NCBI GenBank assembly: GCA_036156195.1 | Contig: JAYZUZ010000012.1 | Coordinates: forward strand, 434,001-498,000 | Source: Abyssibacter sp036156195 | GTDB taxonomy: Bacteria > Pseudomonadota > Gammaproteobacteria > Nevskiales > OUC007 | Reading direction: 5' to 3' | Length of the DNA stretch: 64,000 nucleotides | Shown: positions 1 through 9,142 of the stretch, one piece after another | Position numbering within the stretch: the first letter of the stretch is position 1 | Layout of the letters: each line of letters starts with the position of its first letter | Position numbers and translations under genes: made by a program | Notes under the pieces: generated by a model | Database searches by the model: none | What the model was told of the DNA's origin: nothing | What the model saw: only the letters and a program-made list of their open reading frames with translations

Positions 1-1236
1 GCAGCGCCCGAAACGGTCGACCCCGCCGCCCAGATGCGCGCTGTGGTTCGCAGCTACCGGCACCTGGCACATCTGAGCTACGAGACCGCCTACCACTCGG
101 CCGGCCGGCTGCGCCGCCATATTCAGGCGCTGACTGCGCAGCCCTCGGCGCAAAGGCTTGCAGCCGCCCGACATGCCTGGCGCGACGCCCGCGTGGACTA
201 TGCCCAGACGGAGGTCTTCCGGTTCGGCAACTGGATCGTTGATGACTGGGAAACCAGTATCAACGCCTGGCCCGTCGACGAAGGCGTGCTGGACTACGTG
301 GCTGCAGACTATGCCGCTTCGCCGGGCAACCCACTGGCCCGTCACAACCTGGTGAGCGCGGCGTCAGTGACCATCGACGGCATCACCCTGCAGACCGATC
401 CCGTGAGCTGGCCTCAGCTCAAGTTCATCCATGGCGGGAGCGATGTCGAAGCCAATGTCGTCCTCGGGTATCACGCCATTGAATTCTTGTTGTGGGGACA
501 GGACCACAACCCCAATGGCCCCGGCCAACGCCCCTGGACCGACTTCGACGGCGCCGCCTGCACCAGCGGCCCCCACGCCGCGCCTGCCGCGCACTGTCGC
601 CGGCGTGGCCGCTTGCTCGGCCTGATGGCCGAGCATTTGTACAGTGAACTGGGCCGCATGACACTGAACTGGGCCGGCAACAATCCCGGCAGCTACGGCC
701 TGCACCTGGCCGAAGGGGATGTCAAAGAGGGGTTGCGACGCATGCTCTTCGGCATGATCCGACTGGCGGGCGACGAGCTTGCCGGTGAGCGGATGCAGGT
801 GGCGCTGCTCAGCCACGCCCCCGAAGAAGAGCAGGACTGCTTTTCGGATGACACCCATCAATCGCTGTACTTCAACGCGCGAGGCATCGCCAATATTTAC
901 TTTGGCCGCTACACACGCCCGGGCGGCGTGTCGCCCTATGTGGCAGCCTCTTCTCTCGCAACACTCGCCGAAAGCCTGGACCCCGCACTGGCAGCCGCTC
1001 TGCTGACGCGATTCGACACCGTCGAGACCGTCATGGCCGAAATTCGTCGGCACGGACAGCAGGGAGTGACCTTTGACCGGTTAATCGAACCCGGCAACAC
1101 CGCGGGTCACGCCCTTATAACCGAAGGCATTGCTGCATTGCAGGCGCTGGGTGTGGCTCTGGAGTCTCTCGCAGTCCGCCTGGAACTGGGGCCGATCAAC
1201 CCCCAGGCGCCCCAGTTTGACCGAGTCTCATCGTAG
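1..1236 (+). CDS. imelysin family protein (M75-like), 5' end outside window
   Basis: The reading frame is open from base 1, so the gene begins upstream and the signal peptide is not visible; an internal ATG lies at 34. The protein carries the imelysin signature GYHAIEFLLWGQD about one third of the way in, and conserved helical segments including the NWIVDDWE region. Imelysins (IrpA/ICMP family, Pfam peptidase M75) are exported or periplasmic helical-bundle proteins of iron-limited cells; the GxHxxE motif is thought to bind metal, and proteolytic activity is doubtful. Neighbouring iron-uptake genes would be expected upstream, outside the window. The family is clear; the exact function is not. 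Confidence 0.9.
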   Translation, partial: AAPETVDPAAQMRAVVRSYRHLAHLSYETAYHSAGRLRRHIQALTAQPSAQRLAAARHAWRDARVDYAQTEVFRFGNWIVDDWETSINAWPVDEGVLDYVAADYAASPGNPLARHNLVSAASVTIDGITLQTDPVSWPQLKFIHGGSDVEANVVLGYHAIEFLLWGQDHNPNGPGQRPWTDFDGAACTSGPHAAPAAHCRRRGRLLGLMAEHLYSELGRMTLNWAGNNPGSYGLHLAEGDVKEGLRRMLFGMIRLAGDELAGERMQVALLSHAPEEEQDCFSDDTHQSLYFNARGIANIYFGRYTRPGGVSPYVAASSLATLAESLDPALAAALLTRFDTVETVMAEIRRHGQQGVTFDRLIEPGNTAGHALITEGIAALQALGVALESLAVRLELGPINPQAPQFDRVSS

Positions 1237-1542
1237 CGGGGTGCAACCACAGCCCCTAGAGGCCGGTGATCAGCGCCCGTCAGGTCACCCGCCCAGACAC
1301 CGCCTGTGTGCTGCGCACCACCTTGAATCCTGATCAAAGCTCGGCGCGTCCGGTCGGATTCCGGTGGGTCATCGCCGATCATCGCCATTGATAAAAGCCA
1401 CTGATTCGCATGGCCTCGTCACCGCGCGAGTGATCACAACGATACCCCGGAGCCGGGCTGACACCATCGGCGTTCAATAATCACTGTACGAATCAGAATA
1501 TGCCTGTACAGTGCAGCTATCGAGTCCACTCAGTGCCCTGTC
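1237..1542. other. intergenic region with one inverted repeat
   Basis: No coding sequence is supported here. The only structure I see is an 8-bp perfect inverted repeat (CACTGTAC at 1482-1489, GTACAGTG at 1506-1513), described separately. Confidence 0.5.
1482..1513. promoter_or_regulatory. inverted repeat, possible operator
   Basis: CACTGTAC and GTACAGTG form perfect 8-bp arms around a 16-bp AT-rich spacer, 30-60 bp before the start proposed for the next gene. The arm spacing does not fit a LexA box (CTGT-N8-ACAG). It could bind a dimeric regulator of the downstream small gene; this is inference only. Confidence 0.35.
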
Positions 1543-1938
1543 TTGGTCCAGCCGCCTACGTCATTCGATCGTCGGCCTGATGCGCGACATCGCGTCAACC
1601 GCCGAACGCCGCGAACACCCCGTCCAGGGCCATTACTGGATGCGATTGTCCAGGCCATGCTCGCCCGGCTGCATACCGAAGGTGTACAGCCGGGTCAGGC
1701 CATCGATCTCAATGCGCTGTGGCACAGCCTGAGCGTCGACCTGACCATTCGCGAGTTCGACACCATTCCAGCCGCTGGCGAACTACTGGGGCGTGGCTAT
1801 GTCCGCCATGTGGGGGACGAGTCCTACCGGGTTGCCCTCACCGAAGCAGGCCATGCCGCCGCAGCACGTGCCTCGTTACTACCCATGCAGCAGATGGTGT
1901 CTGCCGTGCGCGCGGGTGGCGACATCGAGGCCACCTAG
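1543..1938 (+). CDS. small hypothetical protein, winged-helix-like
   Basis: A 131-residue frame starting at TTG; the start is uncertain because the first 35 residues are basic and low in complexity. From about residue 40 the sequence looks like a real folded domain: an amphipathic helix (DAIVQAMLARLHTEG), a short loop, then a helix-turn-helix-like stretch ending in GRGYVRHVGDESYRVALTEAG, which resembles the recognition helix and wing of a winged-helix fold. I do not recognise the family. It sits alone between the imelysin gene and ilvD, with the inverted repeat at 1482-1513 upstream. A DNA-binding role is a guess from the pattern. Confidence 0.5.
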   Translation: MVQPPTSFDRRPDARHRVNRRTPRTPRPGPLLDAIVQAMLARLHTEGVQPGQAIDLNALWHSLSVDLTIREFDTIPAAGELLGRGYVRHVGDESYRVALTEAGHAAAARASLLPMQQMVSAVRAGGDIEAT

Positions 1939-1986
1939 GGAAGCGCTGATTTATTCGCGCCGCCCAGTCGCTGCCTGAAAACAGGC

Positions 1987-2004
1987 GCCGTCCGCATGGA
2001 CGGC
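1987..2004 (-). terminator. hairpin after ilvD
   Basis: GCCGTCC and GGACGGC make a perfect 7-bp stem with a 4-nt loop, beginning 3 nt after the ilvD stop codon on the minus strand. A TTTT run follows about 6 nt further on, inside a second small stem (GCCTG/CAGGC). A plausible intrinsic terminator, though the U-tract is not adjacent to the first stem. Confidence 0.5.
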
Positions 2005-2006
2005 CG

Positions 2007-3863
2007 CTAGCGTGACTTCAGCTGGGACAAATCCCGCACCGCGCCCCGCGCAGCGGATGTGGCCATCGCGGCGTAAGCCTGCAGGGCCAACGACACCTTG
2101 CGATCACGCTGCACGGGCTGCCAGGCCTGCTCGCCCCGAGCGTCCATGGCTTCGCGTCGCTCGGCCAGTTCGGCATCGGTTACATCGACGCGAATCACCC
2201 GGTTGGGAATATCGATCTCGATGATATCTCCCGGCTCGACCAAGCCGATGTCGCCCCCTTCAGCGGCTTCGGGCGAGCAATGACCGATGGACAGCCCCGA
2301 GGTCCCTCCCGAGAAGCGACCATCCGTGATCAACGCGCAGGCCTTGCCCAGCCCCTTGGACTTCAGATAACTGGTCGGATAGAGCATTTCCTGCATGCCC
2401 GGGCCGCCCTTCGGGCCTTCGTAGCGGATGAGCACCACGTCACCCGCCTTCACCTGGTTGCTGAGCAGGATGCCGTCAATCGCCGCCTCCTGACTTTCGA
2501 AGATCACCGCAGGACCACGAAACTTGAGAATCGAGTCGTCAACGCCGGCGGTCTTCACAATACAGCCGTCTTTAGCAATATTTCCGTACAGAACCGCAAG
2601 CCCGCCGTCCTTGGAGTAGGCGTGCTCGACATCCCGGATACAGCCGTTTGCCCGGTCGGTATCCAGGCTTGGCCAGCGTGCGGATTGACTGAATGCCACC
2701 TGGGTGGGAATCCCGCCAGGGCCTGCGATGTAGCGGGCGGCAGCCGCTTCGCCGCCTTTCATCACATCCCAGCGGTCCAGCGCATCTCCCATGGTCGGGG
2801 CATGCACCGTGCTGCAATCCCGGTGTAACAGCCCGCCCCGGTCCAGCTCGGACAGGATGCCGATAACGCCGCCGGCACGGTGCACATCTTCCATGTGATA
2901 TTGCTGGGTGGCCGGCGCCACCTTGCACAGATTGGGAATCTTGCGCGACATGCGATCGATGTCGGCCATGGTGAAATCCACGCCGGCCTCATGGGCAGCG
3001 GCGAGTAGATGCAGCACGGTATTGGTGGAGCCGCCCATGGCGATGTCCAGCGCAATGGCATTCTCAAACGCCTTGAAGCTGGCGACCGAGCGCGGCAAGA
3101 CGGAGGCGTCGTCGCCCTCGTAATAGCGCTTGGCGAGGTCCACAACCACGCGCCCGGCCTCCAGGAACAGTTCCTTGCGCTCGGAATGCGTCGCCAGCAG
3201 CGAACCATTGCCCGGCAGCGACAAGCCCAGCGCCTCCGTCAGGCAGTTCATCGAGTTCGCCGTGAACATGCCGGAGCAGGACCCACAGGTCGGACAGGCA
3301 CTGCGCTCGATGCTGGCGACATCCTCGTCGGTTTCGTCCGGGTTGGCCGCGCTGACCATGGCATCGACCAGGTCCAGCTTGATATCGCCTTTCTTGGCCA
3401 GACTGACCTTGCCGGCCTCCATCGGACCGCCGGAGACAAACACCGTCGGGATGTTCAAGCGCATGGCGGCATTGAGCATGCCGGGCGTGATCTTGTCGCA
3501 GTTGGAAATGCACACCAATGCGTCTGCACAATGGGCATTGACCATGTATTCGACGCTGTCGGCGATCAGATCGCGGCTGGGCAGGCTGTAGAGCATGCCG
3601 CCGTGGCCCATGGCGATGCCATCGTCCACCGCAATGGTGTTGAACTCCTTGGCCACCCCGCCGGCCGCCTCGATTTCACGCGCCACCAGTTGCCCCAGAT
3701 CCTTGAGATGGACATGCCCGGGCACGAACTGGGTAAACGAGTTGGCAACGGCAATAATCGGCTTGCCGAAGTCGTCATCCTTCATGCCGGTGGCACGCCA
3801 AAGGGCGCGCGCCCCGGCCATGTTGCGTCCGAAGGTCGTTGTGCGAGAGCGGTATGCAGGCAT
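2007..3863 (-). CDS. ilvD: dihydroxy-acid dehydratase
   Basis: 618 residues that align over their whole length with E. coli IlvD. The enzyme dehydrates 2,3-dihydroxy-3-methylbutanoate and -pentanoate in valine and isoleucine synthesis, using an Fe-S cluster and Mg. The cluster cysteines are seen in ISNCDKITPGM and ACPTCGSCSGMF; the C-terminal GGTSGLSIGH block is also present. I chose the ATG at 3863 (MPAYRSRTTTFGRN), which matches the family N-terminus; an in-frame ATG at 3932 would add 23 unrelated residues. It appears monocistronic, with a hairpin just past its stop. Confidence 0.97.
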   Translation of the reverse strand: MPAYRSRTTTFGRNMAGARALWRATGMKDDDFGKPIIAVANSFTQFVPGHVHLKDLGQLVAREIEAAGGVAKEFNTIAVDDGIAMGHGGMLYSLPSRDLIADSVEYMVNAHCADALVCISNCDKITPGMLNAAMRLNIPTVFVSGGPMEAGKVSLAKKGDIKLDLVDAMVSAANPDETDEDVASIERSACPTCGSCSGMFTANSMNCLTEALGLSLPGNGSLLATHSERKELFLEAGRVVVDLAKRYYEGDDASVLPRSVASFKAFENAIALDIAMGGSTNTVLHLLAAAHEAGVDFTMADIDRMSRKIPNLCKVAPATQQYHMEDVHRAGGVIGILSELDRGGLLHRDCSTVHAPTMGDALDRWDVMKGGEAAAARYIAGPGGIPTQVAFSQSARWPSLDTDRANGCIRDVEHAYSKDGGLAVLYGNIAKDGCIVKTAGVDDSILKFRGPAVIFESQEAAIDGILLSNQVKAGDVVLIRYEGPKGGPGMQEMLYPTSYLKSKGLGKACALITDGRFSGGTSGLSIGHCSPEAAEGGDIGLVEPGDIIEIDIPNRVIRVDVTDAELAERREAMDARGEQAWQPVQRDRKVSLALQAYAAMATSAARGAVRDLSQLKSR

Positions 3864-4128
3864 GCTGGGTATCCTTGGTCGCGGCTGCGAATCAAGCGCC
3901 ACGGCGATCGTGCGAGGCGCGCATTGCAGCATAGACGCGGCGCATCACCAAACACCTACTCAGGAACGAGCGCTGCTGTTGCGTCTCCCACGCCGCCGAA
4001 CACCGCCGCTCCAGCGGCGCCAAGGCCAACCAGGGTGGGCCTCGCCTGCCCACAAGAACACGGCCGCGCAACCAGCCGCGGCCGGCGCCCCGAGGGCCGC
4101 CAGCGCCTCCACGGCCCCGGGCAGCTGA

Positions 4129-4707
4129 TCAGCCGCGCGTTGCAGCCTGCGCGCGCTCCGCCGGGCCGCTGCGAAGCGCCAGCAGCGGCGTCAGCCAGTC
4201 CTCGGCCACCCAACCGGACAGCGCGCGATCACCGGTCATCGCGCTCACATGGCACCAGCGACGCTGGTCGCCGGTGCTGCATTCGATGACATCAACCACC
4301 ACACCATGCGCCAGGCTGCCGATGGCCTGGCCTTCTGGCCGGGCGCGAACCGTCAGCGACTGATCCTCGCCCACCTCCACAGTCCGCAGCCGGGAAAGCT
4401 CACCCTGGAGAGCCTCGACCTCAGCCCGCAGCGCTTGATTCTCCCGCTGCAGGCGCACGGCCCGTGCGTGACTGCGCTCGAATTCTTCGATCACCTGGCT
4501 TGCCGATTGATGCGCCTGGTCCAACGCCGCACGCATGGATGCCATTTGATCCGGTTCGACAGCGCTGGCGTGAGCGACCGTACTCGCAGCGCAACTGGAC
4601 TGATTCAGCAGCGGCACGTCAGAGCCGATGGCTGCACAGGCACAACACAGTAATCCGGCCCACCCCAGCGCGCGAACGCTTTTGGGCCATCGTTTGGTAT
4701 CCGCCAC
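4129..4707 (-). CDS. exported coiled-coil protein with SH3-like domain
   Basis: 192 residues. An N-terminal hydrophobic segment (residues 10-28, WAGLLCCACAAIG) suggests export, possibly as a membrane-anchored or lipid-linked protein. Residues about 55-105 form a heptad-rich coiled coil (RLQRENQALRAEVEALQGEL). Residues about 110-175 look like a bacterial SH3 domain (LTVRARPEGQAIGSLAHG ... GWVAEDWL). Such domains often bind peptidoglycan or peptides in the periplasm. Substrate and role are unknown. It lies upstream of ilvD on the same strand, separated by 265 bp, so it is probably a separate unit. Confidence 0.7.
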   Translation of the reverse strand: MADTKRWPKSVRALGWAGLLCCACAAIGSDVPLLNQSSCAASTVAHASAVEPDQMASMRAALDQAHQSASQVIEEFERSHARAVRLQRENQALRAEVEALQGELSRLRTVEVGEDQSLTVRARPEGQAIGSLAHGVVVDVIECSTGDQRRWCHVSAMTGDRALSGWVAEDWLTPLLALRSGPAERAQAATRG

Positions 4708-4924
4708 CCCAATCCCCTAGGCGAAATTTTTGTTAAGGGTACGGCTACCGGCGGGGGGCGACCATCGTAAATTTTTCCCTATTCTACGCAAACCACGCGG
4801 AAAGCCGACGAATTTACTAGTTTTCGCATCGTAAACCGGGCCCGCGACCGTTGATTCGACGCCCACATGTTTGCAGTGAACGGCGCCTGCGGCCGGCCCA
4901 GACAAACACGCGACTACACGGGAA

Positions 4925-4950
4925 CCCGCCCGGCCGGACGACCGGGCGGG
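4925..4950. terminator. GC-rich hairpin after hydrolase pseudogene
   Basis: Perfect 9-bp arms CCCGCCCGG and CCGGGCGGG around an 8-nt loop, 8 nt past the stop of the minus-strand hydrolase gene. There is no U-tract on either side, so termination is likely but not certain. Confidence 0.45.
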
Positions 4951-4958
4951 CCCAGGAA

Positions 4959-6467
4959 CTAGACCGGATCGCCTCCGGCAGGCGGTGGCGGCGGTACGCG
5001 TGGGACTGGATTTGTGATGTCGGATCCGCGCGCCCGACGTAGCAGGTCTTCCGCATGCTCGGGAAGCAGGCGCCCCGCCTCCACCGCTTCCGGCACAACG
5101 GCCTCCAATTGCGCCAGGTAGTCCTCATGCGAGGCGTATAACGACATCATCCGCGCTGGATCAAAGGTCTGAGAGGTGCCAACCAGCGGGACCAGGCCAC
5201 CGGGGGTGCAATGCGTCAGGCTCGTACCCACCGGGAGCTGGCCCGCGAAGTAGGCACCAATCGGGACATCAACAATCGGTAACCGAAACCCACCGACCGC
5301 GTTGCCATGCTCATCGAAGGTGAGATCACCAGCATCATCGCGTGTCAAAGGCGCGACACTGCGCGGCGGTTCCCCGGATTCCAGCCACTGGTGCAATGCC
5401 ACGATGCCCGCACTCCAGACGTAGCGAACCGGAAACCGATTTCGATTACAGCTGCCCTGCGGGTCCAGTTCACCGTACTGACCGGCCACTTCGGGGTCAT
5501 AGCGGCCCTCGACACCATTGCTGTTCGCGTAGATCGCCACGCTGGTGTAGTACTGCTCGCCCGCATTGGTGGTATGCGGTGGACCTGCGATTTCCCAATA
5601 CCGGAACAGCGGTTCGTCCACCGGTGGTTCGACGATGCCTGCGGCCTCATCCTGGCTGTTGATCCAGAGAATCGGCACCAAGTCCTTGCGCGTATCAAGC
5701 ACTGAGCCCGATATCTGGGGCATATAGCCATCAAAGACCTGGTCGCGCTCATGGACCTCATTAATGTACGTGGTCAGTCGCCCTGCAGACTGCGATGAGC
5801 CGGTGGCCACCACACGGGCGATCCGGTCACGCAGCGCGTCCGGCATCACGATCGGATCAAACACCGCCTGCGCGGCCTGAGCAAAGATGTCGAAAGAATA
5901 ATCGTCGCCCGGATGCATCAGATCGGCGTAACGCACCGGGTCCCAAAAATACAAACTGGTCGGTGCGCCATCGACGCCCTACTTCTGCGCCGACACGCCA
6001 ACGTAGATGAAACCCCGCCCCATCAGCACATCATTTGCCGCCGCCCAGGTGGATTCGATGTCGAACTGCAGCGTGACGTTGTTCCAATCCAACACCACCG
6101 TGCCGTTGAAATCGTCCGGGTTCACGGGCCGGCGGACCGTCATGCGGGTGCGATAGGCGCTCTCAGTGTCGGCTGCGTCACCATGGCCTCGTGCCAGCCC
6201 TCCGAAGCTGAACTCTTCTTCGACATAGCCCTCAATGAGCGGAACCATGGTCGTGCCCCAAGGCTCGCCGGTGCGGATGCCCCCGGTCAACGGCCCGAGG
6301 ACCTCGGGTCGGGGCACAGGTTGCTGGGCGACCGGCGGTGTCGTCGGATCCTCCGATGCCGCCGGGTCCGTGCTGGCCGCAGGTCCCGCGCCGCAGCCCG
6401 GCAGACCCAGGCTGATGATAATGGCGCTACAGGCGGCCCCAAGCCGCCACAGGTTGAGCTGTCTCAT
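4959..6467 (-). pseudogene. alpha/beta-hydrolase-domain lipoprotein interrupted by an amber stop
   Basis: Both halves belong to one family of large alpha/beta-hydrolase-domain proteins of about 500 residues. The first half starts at the ATG at 6467, has AGGAGA upstream, a signal sequence and a lipobox-like LPGC, and ends in GVSAQK. A TAG at 5979-5981 follows. The frame then stays open and continues in register with GVDGAPTSLYFWDPVRYADLMHPGDDYS, the segment expected next in the family. No bases are missing or added; a single C-to-T change (CAG to TAG) would explain it. Either the gene is newly dead, the stop is read through, or the base is a sequencing error. Product and substrate are otherwise unknown. 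Confidence 0.75.
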
Positions 6468-6696
6468 GGTTTCGTCTCCTGGTGTGCTCCCATTCGTCCC
6501 GAGGTCAGCCAAGTGAACGATGGGTTAACTTGTTATGTACCGGACTGCACATTGACAGCTCCGGCGACAACAACACCCGCTGGTCGGCTTCAGCACAGCA
6601 GCGGAGCGTTGACACCAAAGGAGCAATTCACGGCGACCGCCGATTCCGCTCCGGCGCTTCCAGACCCACGTCCCCTGACCGCCCCACGGCGCCGAT

Positions 6697-7062
6697 GTGA
6701 TTCGACCCGCTACGCCGAGCGGCGGCCCTTACGACCGGTACGGCGATGGTCGCTACCTGTTGTCTGCGATGGAAATGGCAGAGTTCTGGGCCGCCTACGC
6801 ACCCGATGATCGCGATCATCCGCTGCTCACCCCGTTTTGTGCGGACCTGGCGGGCCTGCCTCCCAGCCTGCTGGTAGTGGCGGAACATGATGTGCTCGCG
6901 GATGACAGCCGGCGATTGCATGCACGCATGCACGCAGCCGGAGTCACCAGCACGCTGAATCAGTACCCGGGCACAGTGCACAGTTTTCTCGAGGCGGCGG
7001 CCGTGGCGCCCGTTGCCGAACAAGCCCTGAATGACACGGCGCGCTGGATTCAGGACCGTTAA
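6697..7062 (+). pseudogene. C-terminal fragment of an HSL-type esterase
   Basis: 121 residues match only the C-terminal part of the alpha/beta hydrolase fold-3 (acetyl esterase/HSL) family: the catalytic Asp region (LLVVAEHDVLADDS) and the catalytic His region (PGTVHSFLE) are present. The oxyanion HGG and nucleophile GDSAGG motifs, normally in the first 180 residues, are absent, and I find no trace of them in the upstream frames. It starts with GTG in a region with no clear ribosome site. Most likely a remnant; it sits head to head with another decayed esterase gene. Confidence 0.6.
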
Positions 7063-7085
7063 CCCGCTGGCCAAGGAATCCGTCG

Positions 7086-7751
7086 ATGTGGACCACCGCT
7101 CCCTACAAGCAGTCACAACTGGGCGCTGCCCATGCGCTGATTCGCCAGCTGCGGCTGGGCACCCTGGTAACCGAACACCCCATGGATGCCTCACCCCTGC
7201 CCTTTTTGCTGGATGAACGGCGCGGGCCGGCCGGCTCACTTGTCGGCCACCTCGCCAGAGCGAACAGGCCGTGTGCAAGCCTCGCGCAAGGGGGGCAGGT
7301 GCTGGTCGCCTTCACCGGACCACACACGCACGTGCCCGCTCGCTGGTATGCGACCTCCCCGCGTGTGTCCACTTGGTACTACGCCGCAGTGCATGTGTAT
7401 GGTCAGGCGCGCCTCGTGACGGCCCCTGCCTCGGTCCGGAACATTCTCGAGCGCAGCGCTGCAGCATTCGACCCGGAGGGGCGCGGCTGGACGCCGGATA
7501 CCGACTACGTGGAACGGCTGCTCCCCGCCATCGTCGGTGTTGAAATCGAGATCACCCGCATCGAATCCCAGCAGCGCTACGGTCAGGATGGCCCGCTCGC
7601 TGACCAGCAAGCCGTGCACCAACAACTCAGCGCCGGTGACCTGAACCAACAGCAGGTCTCGCAGTGGATGGCCCGCGCGCCCGGGTCTGGGCTTCGGGAC
7701 ACAGCGCTCGACCCACCGGCCGCATTCGCCGAGCCACACGCAGACGACTAA
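7086..7751 (+). CDS. FMN-binding PaiB-like protein
   Basis: 221 residues with the layout of the PaiB / FMN-binding split-barrel family: the N-terminal MWTTAPYKQS segment, the THP-like strand (LVTEHPMDASPLPFLLD), the central block VLVAFTGPHTHVPARWY, the conserved STWYYAAVHVYGQARLV strand, and a C-terminal helix pair ending in QVSQWMARAPG. In Bacillus PaiB acts as a negative regulator of sporulation and protease genes; in gram-negatives the role is unclear and a flavin- or heme-linked function is possible. It starts 23 nt after the esterase fragment and runs in the same direction. Confidence 0.85.
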   Translation: MWTTAPYKQSQLGAAHALIRQLRLGTLVTEHPMDASPLPFLLDERRGPAGSLVGHLARANRPCASLAQGGQVLVAFTGPHTHVPARWYATSPRVSTWYYAAVHVYGQARLVTAPASVRNILERSAAAFDPEGRGWTPDTDYVERLLPAIVGVEIEITRIESQQRYGQDGPLADQQAVHQQLSAGDLNQQQVSQWMARAPGSGLRDTALDPPAAFAEPHADD

Positions 7752-8082
7752 CGCCCGGCGCCTCAGGCCGCGGTCGGCTCGGCCATCCTGGCCGACGTCC
7801 GGTCATCGCACAGGCCAACACCCACGTATCTCCAGGCTTGGTTCCCGGCCGGTTTGTCGGTGCGTAGGAGAGGCAGCGTCGCATGGCAAGCTCACCGGGT
7901 GCCCGGTCACTTTGTTGCCCGTCTGCGGAGACGGAGCGCACTCCGGGCCATGCAAGAGAACGCTGAAGATGCGCCCACTCGTTGCGGACGATGGGCCGCG
8001 TACAGCCCCAAGGTGGGCATTGCCATGCGTTGACGATCACCACGGAGAGCCTTACCTTGTCGCGATAAGTAAGGAGGCCACG
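7752..8082. other. intergenic region before vapB
   Basis: No gene is supported in these 331 bp. A 7-bp hairpin (TCGGCCA/TGGCCGA, 7779-7795) lies 28 nt after the paiB-like gene and could end its transcript. A good ribosome site (AAGGAGG, 8071-8077) precedes vapB. I saw no copy of the dusA attachment core here. Confidence 0.5.
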
Positions 8083-8313
8083 ATGTCCGATGCAACCGTC
8101 ACAAGTAAAGGTCAGATCACCATTCCCGTGGATATCAGGACGTCTCTGTCCCTTCAGCCTGGGGAGCGGGTTGAGTTCACAACACTCGATGACGGTACCG
8201 TCATCATGCGGCCAAAGAACCGTTCACTCCTGGAACTGGAAGGCATGCTACAAGGCGCCGGCGGACGGACGGGGAAGGTGAAGGCCGAGGACATGACTAT
8301 CGGCGGGAGCTGA
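8083..8313 (+). CDS. vapB: AbrB/SpoVT-type antitoxin of a VapBC pair
   Basis: 76 residues with the swapped-hairpin AbrB fold: VTSKGQITIPVDIRTSLSLQPGERVEF is diagnostic (shown in halves here: VTSKGQITIP, then SLQPGERVEF). The C-terminal tail (LEGMLQGAGG) is the usual toxin-binding region. The ATG at 8083 is chosen because AAGGAGG lies 6 nt upstream; the frame is open further up but without a start context. The stop overlaps the toxin start by one base (TGATG), so the pair is translationally coupled. It is expected to repress its own promoter together with VapC. Confidence 0.88.
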   Translation: MSDATVTSKGQITIPVDIRTSLSLQPGERVEFTTLDDGTVIMRPKNRSLLELEGMLQGAGGRTGKVKAEDMTIGGS

Positions 8314-8723
8314 TGGCCAGTCTGGACACGAACGTCCTGGTGCGGCTGCTCGTCAAAGATGACGAACGACAGGCGGCTCAGGCAAGAAAACTGGTTCGCG
8401 CCGCATCGGACCGTGGCGAGACGATGTTCGTCCCGATCACCGTCGTCCTGGAGTTGGAGTGGGTTCTTCGGTCTGTCTATGAAATGCCGAAGTCAGCCAT
8501 CCTCGGCGCGTTCGTTGCCCTGCTCGAAACGCGTGAACTCGTGTTCCAATCGGAGCCGGCCATCGAGCGTGCGCTTGCGCATTTTCGAAAGGGCTTTGCG
8601 GGCTTCTCCGACTGCATACACCTCGGCATTTGCGGCGCTGAAAGCGAATTACCCCTCCTGACATTCGACCGAAAGGCGGGCCGGATGGAGGGTGTTCACC
8701 TCCTGGGGGCAGCGATCAAGTAG
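8313..8723 (+). CDS. vapC: PIN-domain ribonuclease toxin VapC
   Basis: 136 residues, normal for VapC. The four acidic residues of the PIN active site are visible: Asp5 (LDTN), Glu47 (VLELE), Asp100 (FSDCIHL) and Asp119 (TFDRKAG). VapC toxins cleave RNA, often initiator tRNA or the sarcin-ricin loop, and are held inactive by VapB. Coupled to vapB by TGATG. The pair lies just left of the leftmost dusA attachment copy and may be cargo of an older element whose left end is no longer visible. Confidence 0.9.
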   Translation: MASLDTNVLVRLLVKDDERQAAQARKLVRAASDRGETMFVPITVVLELEWVLRSVYEMPKSAILGAFVALLETRELVFQSEPAIERALAHFRKGFAGFSDCIHLGICGAESELPLLTFDRKAGRMEGVHLLGAAIK

Positions 8724-8920
8724 GTCCGGTCAGTTCGTGATGCGGAGAGCCTCCGGCTATCGCACGATGCATCGCAAGCGGTACTCGAACCGCCCGCAAT
8801 GCCAAAACGGACTGCCGAAGTCATATGTCCCGCCACATTGCCTCACAGTGCGTCGCTCAACGCCTGCTAATTGAGCGAGGTTTGGTGTGATGAAGCTTCA
8901 TCCACACCCTGTTTTGCACA

Positions 8921-9087
8921 AAATCGGACGTCCTGAGCCGGACAAGAATTGATTGGGAATAACTGTTTTGTCACGTAATTCTGCAAATTCTTACCCATGG
9001 CGCTTCAGCGTCGCCCCAATGATGCACTGGACTGATTCCTATGCAGATCAGTCTGTTACTCGATTGTTGTGCACATATTGAGCACCG
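8921..9087 (+). repeat. attachment site copy A: displaced dusA 5' end
   Basis: From the TTG at 8968 the frame reads MSRNSANSYPWRFSVAPMM..., clearly the start of DusA, but stops after about 37 codons. The core beginning CTTCAGCG at 9003 matches the live dusA. Upstream (8939-8990) the sequence follows the region in front of the live gene closely (GGACAAGAA..., AACTGTTTTGTC...AATTCT). TTGTGCAC lies at 9067, exactly 64 nt after the core start, followed by ATATTGAGCACC. This is the join between an older element on the left and the AbiE cassette on the right. The remaining 8724-8920 shows no gene. Confidence 0.85.
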
Positions 9088-9142
9088 GGATTCGGTGCAT
9101 TGAGGCGAATTCCAACCCTAATTGCCTCAAGAGATAAGCTGA

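Noticed and set aside
1482..1513. LexA box
   Set aside because: Spacing of the CTGT and ACAG half sites does not fit the N8 rule.
3009..4289. Long open frame (426 codons) on the plus strand opposite ilvD
   Set aside because: It is the antisense shadow of a highly conserved gene; its residues show no domain and GC-rich codon bias explains the length.
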